Assembly (NCBI GenBank): GCA_023391815.1
Contig: JAEWAF010000070.1
Coordinates: 52,359 to 116,358 of the forward strand
Source of the DNA: Pseudomonadota bacterium
GTDB taxonomy: Bacteria; Pseudomonadota; Gammaproteobacteria; Steroidobacterales; Steroidobacteraceae
Length of the DNA: 64,000 bases
Reading direction: 5' to 3'
Numbering within the stretch: position 1 is the first letter of the stretch; every line of letters starts with the position of its first letter. The translations under genes were made by a program, and so were the position numbers. Shown one piece after another: positions 8,350 to 17,096 of the stretch. The notes under the pieces were generated by a model, which was given only the letters and a program-made list of their open reading frames with translations, was not told where the DNA came from and searched no databases.

Positions 8350-9756
8350 ATGCGAGCGCCACCTCTTCTGGCGATCATCGGCCTGTGCCTGAGCGCGACC
8401 GCGGCCCGGGCACAAGCGCCGGCGGACTTCGACACTGTCGTGGCGAACTATGTGGCCGAAGGATTGCGCGGCAACCTCGCCCTGCAGAGCCAACATCTCG
8501 AAGTGGAAAAGGCCGCCGGCGCGCTCGCCGAAGCGCGCGCCCGCTTCTTCCCCGAGCTTTCTTTCGAAGCTCGCTATACGCGCGCCGAGGGCGGCCGAGT
8601 CATCGACATTCCGATTGGCTCGGCACTCAATCCGGTTTACTCGACCTTGAACGAGATGCTGGCTGCGCAAGGCCAGCCGGCGCGCTTCCCACAAGTTGCC
8701 GATTCGAGCATTCATTTCCTGCGCACCGAAGAGCAGGACACCCGACTGCTCCTTCGCCAGCCTTTGTATGCGCCGGCAATTCCGGCCGCAGTCCGCGCTC
8801 AGCGCGCATTGCTGGACGCCAGCAGCTTCAATCGAATGGCGGTGGCTCGCGCGCTTCGTCGTGACATCACGGTCGCATACGTCGATTGGCTGAAAGCTCG
8901 AAGCTCGGTCGAGATCGTCGCCGCGAGCGAAGCGCTGCTGCAGGAAAACCTCCGCGTCAACGAATCGTTGTTCGGGAACGGCAAGATCACCGAAGACCTG
9001 GTCCTGAGGGCCAAAGCCGAACTGCTGGAAGTCGAGCAACAAAAACGCGAAACCCGGAACCTGGCCACTCAGGCGCAAGCCTATTTCAACTTCCTGCTCA
9101 ATCGACAACTGCAAACATCGATCGAGCCGACCTCGGCGCCGAACGAGGCCACGGGCACTGAAGCCGCGCTCGAACAGCTTTGGTCGATGGCGCTGAATCG
9201 TCGTCCGGAGATCGCACAGCTCGAACAGTTGCGACGTGCCAGCGAAGAGCAGGTGCGTATTGCTCGCAAGCAGAAATGGCCGACCTTGTCGCTGGGCGTG
9301 GATGCGGGCACGCAAGGCGAAGACTATCGTTTCGGCGAAGGTTACAACTTCGGCACGGCGTCGCTGATCTTCACCTGGCGCATCTTCGATGGCGGCGGCG
9401 ACAGTGCCCGCGTTCATCAAGCCCGCTCCGCCGAGAAACAACTGGTGTTGCAACAGGAGGAAATCGCTCAGCAGATCCGCCTCGAAGTGCAGCAGGCTTA
9501 CGATCGGCTCACCACTGCACGCGACTCGCTCGCCACAGCCGCGGCTAGAGCGGAGGCGGCGCGAGCGGCGTTCCGAATCGCCAGCCGCAAACGTGACGAA
9601 GGCGTGATCAGCCAGGTCGAGTTCATCGACGCACGCAGCGCGCTCACCAGCGCCGAGCTGAATCACAACCTCACCCGCTTCAACGTGCTCGCGCGCCGCG
9701 CCGAGCTGGAATACGCGACCTCGACGGGTGACATCCCGCTCGATCCAGGAGTCTGA
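8350..9756 (+). CDS. TolC-family outer-membrane efflux channel
   Basis: A 468-residue outer-membrane efflux protein. A signal peptide of about 21 residues ends at ATAARA-Q. The mature part has the two-fold TolC repeat of long amphipathic helices, with 'AKAELLEVEQQKRETRNLA' in the first half and 'LEVQQAYDRLTTARDSL' in the second, plus the conserved 'ASRKRDEGVISQVEFIDA' segment near the end. Length is normal for the OEP family. It is the first gene of a TolC-adaptor-RND operon, only two bases before the adaptor. Confidence 0.9.
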   Translation: MRAPPLLAIIGLCLSATAARAQAPADFDTVVANYVAEGLRGNLALQSQHLEVEKAAGALAEARARFFPELSFEARYTRAEGGRVIDIPIGSALNPVYSTLNEMLAAQGQPARFPQVADSSIHFLRTEEQDTRLLLRQPLYAPAIPAAVRAQRALLDASSFNRMAVARALRRDITVAYVDWLKARSSVEIVAASEALLQENLRVNESLFGNGKITEDLVLRAKAELLEVEQQKRETRNLATQAQAYFNFLLNRQLQTSIEPTSAPNEATGTEAALEQLWSMALNRRPEIAQLEQLRRASEEQVRIARKQKWPTLSLGVDAGTQGEDYRFGEGYNFGTASLIFTWRIFDGGGDSARVHQARSAEKQLVLQQEEIAQQIRLEVQQAYDRLTTARDSLATAAARAEAARAAFRIASRKRDEGVISQVEFIDARSALTSAELNHNLTRFNVLARRAELEYATSTGDIPLDPGV

Positions 9757-9758
9757 TC

Positions 9759-10829
9759 ATGCCGCGCCTGTTCAACGTCCTATCGCCCCTGTTGCTGTCC
9801 GCCAGCGTGTTGGCTATCGCGGGTTGCAGCAGCAACGCCGATGATCCACCGCCTGTCGAGCTCTCGCGAGTGCGCACGGCGACAGCGATCGTCGGTCCGG
9901 CGGCGCCCTCCATTCGCACCAATGGCCTGCTCGCCAATGAAGACGAAATCCGCCTGTCGTTCAAAGTGGGCGGCGTGATTCGTCGCCTGGCGGTAACCGA
10001 AGGCGATCAAGTGCGCAAAGGCCAGAAGCTCGCGGAAATCGAGCAGACGGAGATCGATGCGCAGGTCGAGCAGGCAGCGCAGGCTCATGAGAAAGCACGA
10101 CGTGACCTGGAGCGCGGCGAGCGTTTGTATGCCGACAAAGTCATCAGCCTCGAACAGCTGCAAGACTTGCGTACGCAACTTGCGGTCAACGAAGCCGCGC
10201 TGAACTCGGCGAAGTTCAACTGGAGCTACGCCGCGATCGTTGCACCTCACGACGGCACGGTACTCCGGCGCCTGGCTGAAGAACGCGAGCTGGTTCAGGC
10301 CGGCAGTCCGATCCTGGTGCTCGGCTCCAAAGACAAAGGTTTCATCGTCCGCACCGGCCTCGCCGATCGCGAGATCGTGCAAGTGAAGCTCGGCGACGAA
10401 GCGCGGATTCGGCTCGATGCTCTGCCTGGCAAGACCTTGACCGGCAGGGTGACGGAGGTGTCCGGCGCCGCCGATGCGGGCAGCGGCATGTTTGGCATCG
10501 AAGTTTCCCTGGATCCGACCGATCTGCCGCTCAAAAGCGGGCTGGTCGCGAAGCTCACCATCATCCCGTCGACGGCCAAAGCCGGCGAGCGCATCTACGT
10601 TCCCATCGGCGCCATCGTCGAAGGCGACGGCCGTACCGCTCGCGTGTTCGTGCTCGATCAGAATCGCGCGCGTCGACGCGAGGTCGACGTAGCCTTCATC
10701 GAAGGTGAGACCGTGGCGATCAACACGGGCTTGACCGCCGGCGAGCGAGTCATCACCGACGGCGCGCAATATCTGGAAGACGGCGAGGAAGTGACGCTCG
10801 CCGAGCCCATGACCGCGAACCGGGAGTAG
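9759..10829 (+). CDS. RND efflux periplasmic adaptor lipoprotein
   Basis: A 356-residue membrane-fusion protein. The N-terminus is a lipoprotein signal with lipobox I-A-G-C (acylated Cys at about 23). Next come the lipoyl half-motif 'GGVIRRLAVTEGDQVRKGQ', an alpha-hairpin rich in Glu/Gln/Ala ('QVEQAAQAHEKARRDLERG'), the second lipoyl half ('IVAPHDGTVLRRLAEE'), and the beta-barrel and membrane-proximal domains ending 'GERVITDGAQYLEDGEEV'. It bridges the RND pump and the TolC-like channel. Gaps of two and three bases to its neighbours indicate one transcript. Confidence 0.92.
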   Translation: MPRLFNVLSPLLLSASVLAIAGCSSNADDPPPVELSRVRTATAIVGPAAPSIRTNGLLANEDEIRLSFKVGGVIRRLAVTEGDQVRKGQKLAEIEQTEIDAQVEQAAQAHEKARRDLERGERLYADKVISLEQLQDLRTQLAVNEAALNSAKFNWSYAAIVAPHDGTVLRRLAEERELVQAGSPILVLGSKDKGFIVRTGLADREIVQVKLGDEARIRLDALPGKTLTGRVTEVSGAADAGSGMFGIEVSLDPTDLPLKSGLVAKLTIIPSTAKAGERIYVPIGAIVEGDGRTARVFVLDQNRARRREVDVAFIEGETVAINTGLTAGERVITDGAQYLEDGEEVTLAEPMTANRE

Positions 10830-10832
10830 CGC

Positions 10833-13800
10833 ATGAGCTTCCTGGAATTTCCCATCAAGCGCTATCAGTTCACGCTGGTCGCGTTCGCCATGCTCGTGGC
10901 GCTCGGCATCTCCTCGTTCATGAGCATTCCCCGGCAGGAAGACCCGTACTTCCCGATCCCGATCTATCAAATCGTCGTCGGCTATCCCGGCGCCGAACCT
11001 CGCGACGTCGAGCGCCTGGTGGTCAAACCCATCGAGGATCGGCTCAGCGAGCTGGACGACATCAAGAAAATCGAGTCGTTCAGCAATGACGGCATGGCGG
11101 TGGTGATGACCGAGTTCTACAGCACCGCCGATGCCGAAAAGAAATACGACGAGGTGGTGCGAGAGATCAACGCGCTGCGACCGTCGTTGCCCGCCGAGAT
11201 CGCGCGGCTCGACATCAAGAAGAGCAATCCCGGTCTGGTGAACATCGTGCAGTTCGCGCTGGTGTCGCCGGATGCGACCTATCGGGAGCTGGAAGACCAG
11301 GCGCGCGATCTGAAGGACCTCTTGAAAGCCGTCGACGGCGTGCGGACTTCCGAAACATGGGCCTATCCCGCCCGTGAGCTGCGCGTTGCGCTCGATCTGC
11401 CTCGCATGGCCGAACTTCGGCTCGCACCGAGCAGAGTGATCGAAGCGCTACGCAGCGAAAACACGACGGTGCCCGGCGGCGCCATCGATGTAGGCAGCCG
11501 CAGCTTCAGTGTCAAAACCTCGGGCAGTTACGAATCGTTGGACGAAGTGCGCGACACCGTCGTTGCCGCTATCGACGGCCGAACCGTGCGCGTTCGTGAC
11601 ATCGCCGAGGTGAACTGGGATACGCAGGAACACACGTACCTCGGTCGTTTCAACGGCCAGCGTGCTGTCTTCGTCACTGCGAATCAAAAAGACGGCTACA
11701 ACATCTTCCAGGTTCGCCAGCGCATTCTCGACGCCTCCAGGAAGTTCGAGCAGCAGTTGCCCAAGCGCATCAAGCTGCACCTGGGGTTCGATCAATCGGA
11801 TAACGTCGCGACGCGCTTGAATCGACTCACTACCGATTTCGCCATCGCCATCGGCCTGGTCGCGATCACGCTGCTGCCCCTCGGCCTGCGCGCGGCGAGC
11901 ATCGTGATGATCTCGATCCCGTTGTCGCTCGCCATCGGCGTCTCGACGCTGCACATGGTGGGTTTCTCGTTGAATCAGATCTCGATTGCCGGCTTCGTCG
12001 TGGCCCTGGGCTTGCTGGTGGACGATTCCATCGTCGTCGTCGAGAACATCTCACGCTTCTTGCGCGAGGGTCATTCACGAACGCAGGCAGCGATCCTGGC
12101 GACACGTCAGATCTTCCTTGCGATCCTGGGATGCACGGCCACGATCATTTTCGCGTTCCTGCCGTTGATGATGCTGTCCGGTCCGTCCGGTAAGTTCATT
12201 CGCGTGCTGCCGACCGCCGTGCTGTCGACCGTGCTCGCGTCCTTGCTGATCGCGCTGACCATCATTCCTTTCCTCGCCAGCCGCATCCTCAGCAAGCACG
12301 AAAAGGCGGAAGGCAATCGACTGTTGCAATCGGTGCAGCGAGGCATTCATCGCTTCTACCAGCCGCTGCTGCACCGGGCGCTGGCTAAACCTCGGCTCAC
12401 GGTGTGGGGCTCGCTGGCGGCGTGCTTCGTGATCATGATCGGCGTCGGCGGCCTCATCGGCTTCAGTTTGTTTCCCAAGGCCGATACGCCGAACTTCATC
12501 ATCAGCGTCGAGACGCCCGACGGCAGCAGCCTCGGCGAGACGGATCGCGCTCTGAGGTTCGTCGAGGAGCGCTTGAGGGCGATGCCGGAGGTCGCGTCGT
12601 ACTTCACGAATCTCGGCCACGGCAACCCGAAGATCTACTACAACGAGTTCGGCAGCGAAGGCGCCACCAATTACGGCGACCTCTTCGTCAAGCTCAAGGA
12701 ATACGACACGACCGACACGCCGAAAAAACTAGAAGCCTTGCGTCGCGAGCTGAAGCAGTATCCGAACGCGCACATCTACGTAAAGGAATTCCAGAACGGT
12801 CCGCCAATCACGGCGCCGATCGCGATCCGGGTCATCGGGCCGGAGCTCGATGAGCTGGATCGACTGGCGGGTCGTGTCGAACAAGTCATCAAGGAAACGC
12901 CGGGCACGCGCGATGTCGAGAATCCCGTGCGCATCAAGCGAACCAACCTGCAGCTGAAGATCGATTCGCAGAAGGCGGCGCTGTTCGGCGTGCCGGCCAT
13001 CGAGTTCGATCGCGCCGTACGGCTGGCAGTCGCAGGCATTCCGGCCAGCCGTTACAAGGAAACGGACGGTGAGCAGTACGACATCATGGTTCGCACGCCG
13101 ATTGCCGAGCGCGCCGATATTCGTGCGCTCGATCAAGTGCGCGTTAACACGCTGAGTGGTGCAACGCTGCCGCTGAGCCAGCTCGCTCAAGTCGAATTCG
13201 CCGCGGCTCCGACGCAGATCGATCGTTACAACCGCTCTCGCGCGGTCACGATCAATGCCGAAGTTCAGAACGGCTACAACACGGATCGCGTGACTACCGA
13301 AGTGCTGCGCCGGCTCGACCAGATGCAGTGGCCTCGCGGATATTCCTATGTGCCGGGCGGTGAGCTGGAGAGTCGCACGGAGAGTTTTGGTGGCTTGCAG
13401 GCCGCGACCATCGTGGCGTTGCTTGGCATCGTCGCCGTGCTGGTGCTGGAGTTCGGCAGCTTCAAGAGCACGCTGATCGTGCTGAGCGTCGTGCCCTTCG
13501 GTATCGCCGGCGGCATTCTGGCGCTCGGCCTGGCGGGTTACAGCATCTCGTTCACGGCGACCATCGGCTTCATCGCGCTGATCGGCATCGAGACCAAGAA
13601 CTCGATCTTGCTGGTCGATTTCACCAATCAGCTCAGAGCGGACGGGATGCCGCTCGATGAAGCCATCGAGCGCGCCGGTGAAATCCGCTTCCTGCCCATT
13701 CTGTTGACCAGCGCGACCGCGATCGGCGGCCTGCTGCCGCTGGCCTTGCAGAACGCCGGCATGTATTCGCCGCTGGCGTGGGTGATCATCGGCGGCTTGA

Positions 13801-13943
13801 TCTCCTCGACCCTGATCGCGCGGGTCGTCACGCCGGTGATGTACAAGCTCATTCCGCCGTCGATCGAAGTAAGAAAGACGGCCGCCTCATCCGTCACCGC
13901 TGGGCCGACCGCGACGAGGCACATCTCACCGATAACGCCCTAA
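10833..13943 (+). CDS. RND-family inner-membrane efflux pump
   Basis: A 1036-residue AcrB-superfamily proton-driven multidrug pump, full length for the family. It starts with the usual cytoplasmic entry 'SFLEFPIKRYQ' and first membrane helix, then a large periplasmic loop. The proton-relay pair lies in 'LGLLVDDSIVVVENI' and the partner lysine in 'ETKNSILLVDF'. The duplicated architecture (two sets of six helices, two periplasmic loops) is clear. The drug range cannot be read from sequence. A strong terminator follows at 13966-13998, closing the operon. Confidence 0.92.
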   Translation: MSFLEFPIKRYQFTLVAFAMLVALGISSFMSIPRQEDPYFPIPIYQIVVGYPGAEPRDVERLVVKPIEDRLSELDDIKKIESFSNDGMAVVMTEFYSTADAEKKYDEVVREINALRPSLPAEIARLDIKKSNPGLVNIVQFALVSPDATYRELEDQARDLKDLLKAVDGVRTSETWAYPARELRVALDLPRMAELRLAPSRVIEALRSENTTVPGGAIDVGSRSFSVKTSGSYESLDEVRDTVVAAIDGRTVRVRDIAEVNWDTQEHTYLGRFNGQRAVFVTANQKDGYNIFQVRQRILDASRKFEQQLPKRIKLHLGFDQSDNVATRLNRLTTDFAIAIGLVAITLLPLGLRAASIVMISIPLSLAIGVSTLHMVGFSLNQISIAGFVVALGLLVDDSIVVVENISRFLREGHSRTQAAILATRQIFLAILGCTATIIFAFLPLMMLSGPSGKFIRVLPTAVLSTVLASLLIALTIIPFLASRILSKHEKAEGNRLLQSVQRGIHRFYQPLLHRALAKPRLTVWGSLAACFVIMIGVGGLIGFSLFPKADTPNFIISVETPDGSSLGETDRALRFVEERLRAMPEVASYFTNLGHGNPKIYYNEFGSEGATNYGDLFVKLKEYDTTDTPKKLEALRRELKQYPNAHIYVKEFQNGPPITAPIAIRVIGPELDELDRLAGRVEQVIKETPGTRDVENPVRIKRTNLQLKIDSQKAALFGVPAIEFDRAVRLAVAGIPASRYKETDGEQYDIMVRTPIAERADIRALDQVRVNTLSGATLPLSQLAQVEFAAAPTQIDRYNRSRAVTINAEVQNGYNTDRVTTEVLRRLDQMQWPRGYSYVPGGELESRTESFGGLQAATIVALLGIVAVLVLEFGSFKSTLIVLSVVPFGIAGGILALGLAGYSISFTATIGFIALIGIETKNSILLVDFTNQLRADGMPLDEAIERAGEIRFLPILLTSATAIGGLLPLALQNAGMYSPLAWVIIGGLISSTLIARVVTPVMYKLIPPSIEVRKTAASSVTAGPTATRHISPITP

Positions 13944-13965
13944 GTCATCGCTCGGAACTCCCACT

Positions 13966-13998
13966 CGCTCTCCGTCGCGGACGGAGAGCGTTTTTTTT
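13966..13998 (+). terminator. Rho-independent terminator of the RND operon
   Basis: A perfect ten-base stem CGCTCTCCGT / ACGGAGAGCG with a five-base loop is followed directly by eight T residues. It begins 22 bases after the RND pump stop codon. Confidence 0.93.
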
Positions 13999-14086
13999 GT
14001 ACGGCGGCGGTGCCCGGCTTCGGACATCGAACATGTCGGCGCGCGCACTTTCCAGTACAGTGCCGGTTCCTGATCAGGAAGCCACG

Positions 14087-15208
14087 ATGAAGTTCGAAAC
14101 CCTGTCGGTCCATGCCGGACGAGATGTCGAGCGCGCCACCGGCGCTGTCGCCCCCGCCATTCAGATGAGCACGACGTTCGAGCGTGACATCGACGGCGAA
14201 TTCTCCCGCGGTTTCTCGTATGGCCGCGCGGACAATCCGGGTCGCCGCCCCTTGGAAGAATGCATCGCCGCGCTCGAAGGCGGTGAAGATGCAACCACGT
14301 ACGGCTCGGGCTCGGCCGCATCGATGGCGGTCTTCAGCCTGTTGCGACCGGGCGAACACGTCATTGCGCCGATCGAGTCCTATCACGGCACCGCCAAGCA
14401 GCTTCGCGATGTATTGGCACCCATGGGTGTCACGCACACGTTTGTCGACATGACTCGCGTCGACACCGTTCGCGACGCGCTTCGTAAGGAGACGCGGCTG
14501 GTCTGGATCGAAACACCCTCGAACCCGATGCTGAACATCAGCGACATCGAAACCATCGCCGAACTGGCGCACGGTCGCGGTGCCATGGTCTGTTGTGACA
14601 ACACCTTTGCGACGCCAGTCTGGCAACGGCCGCTCGAGCTCGGCGCCGATCTGGTCATGCATTCGAGCACCAAATACTTCGGCGGTCATAGCGATGTGAT
14701 GGGCGGCGCCGTCGTCACGCGCGATCGCGGCGGCCTCTCCGACAAGCTGCGCGACTATCAGCAGACGGCCGGCAGCGTGCCTTCGCCTTTCGATTGCTGG
14801 CTCATCCGCCGCAGCCTCACCACATTGTCATGTCGCGTGCGCGCGCAGACTCACAATGCAAGTCGTCTCGCAGGCTTTCTGCAAAGTCACAAGAACGTCG
14901 AACGCGTGTTCTATCCGGGCTTGGACACGCATCCCGGCCACGCGATCGCGCAACGTCAAATGAAAGGCGGCTTCGGCGCCATGCTGTCCTTCTGCGTCCG
15001 CGGCGGCCGCGACGCCGCCTTCGCTGTGGCCGCGAAGACGGAGCTGTTTATTCGCGCGACCAGCCTGGGCGGCGTTGAATCGCTGATCGAACATCGTGCA
15101 TCGGTGGAAGGGCCGCACACGGTGACGCCTCAGAACCTGTTGCGCGTGTCGGTGGGATTGGAAAGCGCCGAGGATTTGATCGCGGATCTGGATCAGGCGC
15201 TCGGCTAA
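14087..15208 (+). CDS. Cys/Met-metabolism PLP-dependent enzyme (cystathionine gamma-synthase/lyase family)
   Basis: A 373-residue fold-type I PLP enzyme of trans-sulfuration. It starts with 'KFETLSVHAGRDVERATGA', typical of cystathionine gamma-synthase/lyase. The Schiff-base lysine is K196 in 'HSSTKYFGGHSDV', the ring-nitrogen aspartate is D171 in 'CCDNTFATP', and the phosphate-binding Tyr/Arg pair lies in 'GFSYGRADNPGR'. Synthase, gamma-lyase and beta-lyase cannot be told apart by eye. AGGAAG precedes the ATG. It converges with the rhodanese gene, with six bases between the stops. Confidence 0.88.
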   Translation: MKFETLSVHAGRDVERATGAVAPAIQMSTTFERDIDGEFSRGFSYGRADNPGRRPLEECIAALEGGEDATTYGSGSAASMAVFSLLRPGEHVIAPIESYHGTAKQLRDVLAPMGVTHTFVDMTRVDTVRDALRKETRLVWIETPSNPMLNISDIETIAELAHGRGAMVCCDNTFATPVWQRPLELGADLVMHSSTKYFGGHSDVMGGAVVTRDRGGLSDKLRDYQQTAGSVPSPFDCWLIRRSLTTLSCRVRAQTHNASRLAGFLQSHKNVERVFYPGLDTHPGHAIAQRQMKGGFGAMLSFCVRGGRDAAFAVAAKTELFIRATSLGGVESLIEHRASVEGPHTVTPQNLLRVSVGLESAEDLIADLDQALG

Positions 15209-15214
15209 AGAACG

Positions 15215-15607
15215 TTACTTCTCCAGCGGCCGCTTCTGCGCTTCCCAAGCCTTCATGTCGCCGTCGAGATGAAGCAGCTTGGTGAAGCCGTTTTCGCGCA
15301 GGCGCTCGGCGCCCTTCTCCGCTCTGATGCCGGTGGCGCAGTACACGACGATATCCTTGTCGCCGGCATCGGCGACTTCGGAGATGCGTGAAGGCAGGTG
15401 CGTGTAAGGAATGTTGATGGCGCCCGGAACGTGGCCCGCCGCGAACTCCTCCGGCGTGCGCACGTCGAGAATCACCATCGAGTCGTCTTTCTTCTCGATG
15501 CGCTTCAACAGTGAGGCTTGATCGATCTTCGGCGTGTCGCCCGCATGAGAGACAGCGCCGAAACCGAGCGCTGCGAGGGCGAGCAACGAACGAGCAAACA
15601 AGCGCAT
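15215..15607 (-). CDS. Periplasmic single-domain rhodanese
   Basis: A 130-residue rhodanese with a cleavable signal peptide ending near AVSHA-G. The catalytic cysteine is C90 in the active-site loop CATGIRA, and 'ILDVRTPEEFAAGHVPGAINIPY' is the usual N-terminal block. It would move sulfane sulfur, or act as a thiol relay, in the periplasm. It is the last gene of a four-gene operon with a diheme peroxidase, a Tat-exported metallophosphoesterase and a SoxA-like cytochrome. Its ATG overlaps the cytochrome stop by one base, so translation is coupled. Confidence 0.88.
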   Translation of the reverse strand: MRLFARSLLALAALGFGAVSHAGDTPKIDQASLLKRIEKKDDSMVILDVRTPEEFAAGHVPGAINIPYTHLPSRISEVADAGDKDIVVYCATGIRAEKGAERLRENGFTKLLHLDGDMKAWEAQKRPLEK

Positions 15608-16008
15608 CAGTGCTTACCCGGCTCCAGCTTCACACCACGACGTTCCCAAGCGATGTAGGAGAGAATCGCGGTCATCTTCGGATCGTCGGCGGGGAGCTGA
15701 TCGCCTTCCAGCGGATTGCGAATACACCAGTTCACCATCTCCCACAGATTCGCCACCTTGCCGAGCTGCTTCTGGAACTTGGGATAGGTTTCCGGATGCG
15801 TGTTGGCGGCATTCGGATGGCATTGCGCGCACACCACCCCGTTCTTGCCGAGCTTGGCGTCGGTGAACAGCGCGCGACCTTCTTTCACCACGCCGTCGAA
15901 TTGTTCCTGCCAGCGAGCCAGATCTTCCTTGGTGAACTCGTCGGCACCGGCCACCCCGGTGACACCCAGCGCCAGCGCGGCACAAGCAAAGACGGATGCG
16001 ATTTTCAT
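15607..16008 (-). CDS. Small periplasmic monoheme cytochrome c, SoxA-like
   Basis: A 133-residue exported cytochrome. The signal peptide ends near GVAGA-D. One heme-binding CAQCH lies at about 60-64. The part after the heme, 'TYPKFQKQLGKVANLWEMVNWCIRNPLEGDQLP', then 'MTAILSYIAWE', resembles the C-terminal heme domain of SoxA ('LEQRINRCR...PL' followed by 'LTAYV'); it also has an extra Cys in WCIRN where SoxA has one. Start choice: ATG 16008 gives a clean signal peptide; ATG 16020, one base after the upstream stop, adds four residues and is equally possible. Likely electron acceptor or donor for the neighbouring diheme enzyme. Confidence 0.82.
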   Translation of the reverse strand: MKIASVFACAALALGVTGVAGADEFTKEDLARWQEQFDGVVKEGRALFTDAKLGKNGVVCAQCHPNAANTHPETYPKFQKQLGKVANLWEMVNWCIRNPLEGDQLPADDPKMTAILSYIAWERRGVKLEPGKH

Positions 16009-16021
16009 ATTGGTAACCATC

Positions 16022-17095
16022 TCAATAGTGCACCTGGGGCGAGATGCGCTTGGCCTCATCCTGATAGGTCTGGTCCTTAGGATGCCCGGCCTGCGGATCG
16101 AACGCCACGGTACGCGTGGTGTTGTTGTACAGATTGAAAGTCGCGCTGGCCCGACCGCTGTTCACATCGATGAATTGCCAGCCGGTCGCATCGCGCTCGA
16201 AGAACGGATCGGCGCGATTCATCTGCACCGTCAGCTTCGGGAGTAACTGCTGAGCCTGTGCGTAACTCTGCGGATACGGCCACGGCCATGCCGTAGCCAT
16301 CGCCGACGTGAATGCGATGTTACCGATCTGGTTGTACTGGATCTGATGCACGTGGCCGTAGAACACCGTGACCTTATCGAAGGGCGCGAGCAGCGCCTGC
16401 ACCTGCTCCGCATCGTCGGTCCAGAAATTCCAGCCCTTGTAGATCTTCTGCAGCGGTGAGTGCGAGAACACCACGATGGGCGTGTTCTTCTTCACTTTCG
16501 CCAGATCTTTCTTCAGCCATTCACGTTGCTTGTCGCCGACCATGAACGGCGAGCCGTTCGGATTGTCGAGACCGGCCATCTCGGCCATGCGCTGTTCGGC
16601 GCTCGGCCAGCGATTGAAGGTCCAGTCGTCGTACGTGAGGATGCTGTTCAACACCACGAAGTGCACGCCCTTGTGGTCGAAGCTGTAGTACTGCTTGCCG
16701 AACAGCTTGGACCAGTATTCGCCGAGGTCGAGGTAATAATCGTGCTCGCCCATGACGTGGTAGACCTTGCCGTTGAGCTTCGAGAGCAGCTCCGCGCCGT
16801 GGTCGAGCTCGGGCTTCGAGCCCATCTGCGCGAGGTCGCCGCCGAAAATCACAAAGTCAGGTTTGGGCGTGAGCAGATTCGTCTCGGCGACCGCGCGGAT
16901 CAGGCCGCGATCCCAGTTGCGCACGAACTGGTTGCCCTTGATCTGTTGAATGTGCGAGTCCGAGATGTACGCGAACGTGAAGTTGTCGCTCGGCTTCGCG
17001 AACGCCAGCTCCACCATGGTCATCGGCAACACCGCGGCGCCGAGACCCACGGTGGATGTTTTGATGAAGCTGCGGCGATCGTACTTGATGTCCAT
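16022..17095 (-). CDS. Tat-exported calcineurin-like metallophosphoesterase
   Basis: A 357-residue metallophosphoesterase with a twin-arginine signal (DRRSFIK, residues 6-12) before a hydrophobic stretch ending AFAK. Metal-binding motifs in order: D46-S-H48, GGDLAQ (85-90), GEHD (116-119, where the family usually has GNH[DE]), 'VVFSHSPL' and 'FYGHVHQ'. Tat export implies folding with metal in the cytoplasm before reaching the periplasm. It lies one base downstream of the diheme peroxidase gene and directly before the cytochrome, so it belongs to a redox operon. The substrate is unknown; SoxB of thiosulfate oxidation is a distant member of the same superfamily, but this protein is shorter and lacks the 5'-nucleotidase C-terminal domain. 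Confidence 0.87.
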   Translation of the reverse strand: MDIKYDRRSFIKTSTVGLGAAVLPMTMVELAFAKPSDNFTFAYISDSHIQQIKGNQFVRNWDRGLIRAVAETNLLTPKPDFVIFGGDLAQMGSKPELDHGAELLSKLNGKVYHVMGEHDYYLDLGEYWSKLFGKQYYSFDHKGVHFVVLNSILTYDDWTFNRWPSAEQRMAEMAGLDNPNGSPFMVGDKQREWLKKDLAKVKKNTPIVVFSHSPLQKIYKGWNFWTDDAEQVQALLAPFDKVTVFYGHVHQIQYNQIGNIAFTSAMATAWPWPYPQSYAQAQQLLPKLTVQMNRADPFFERDATGWQFIDVNSGRASATFNLYNNTTRTVAFDPQAGHPKDQTYQDEAKRISPQVHY

Positions 17096-17096
17096 G

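Noticed and set aside
8269..9666. Minus-strand open frame of 465 codons opposite the TolC-family gene
   Set aside because: Shadow of a well-supported outer-membrane channel gene; composition is Arg/Leu/Gln-rich without motifs.
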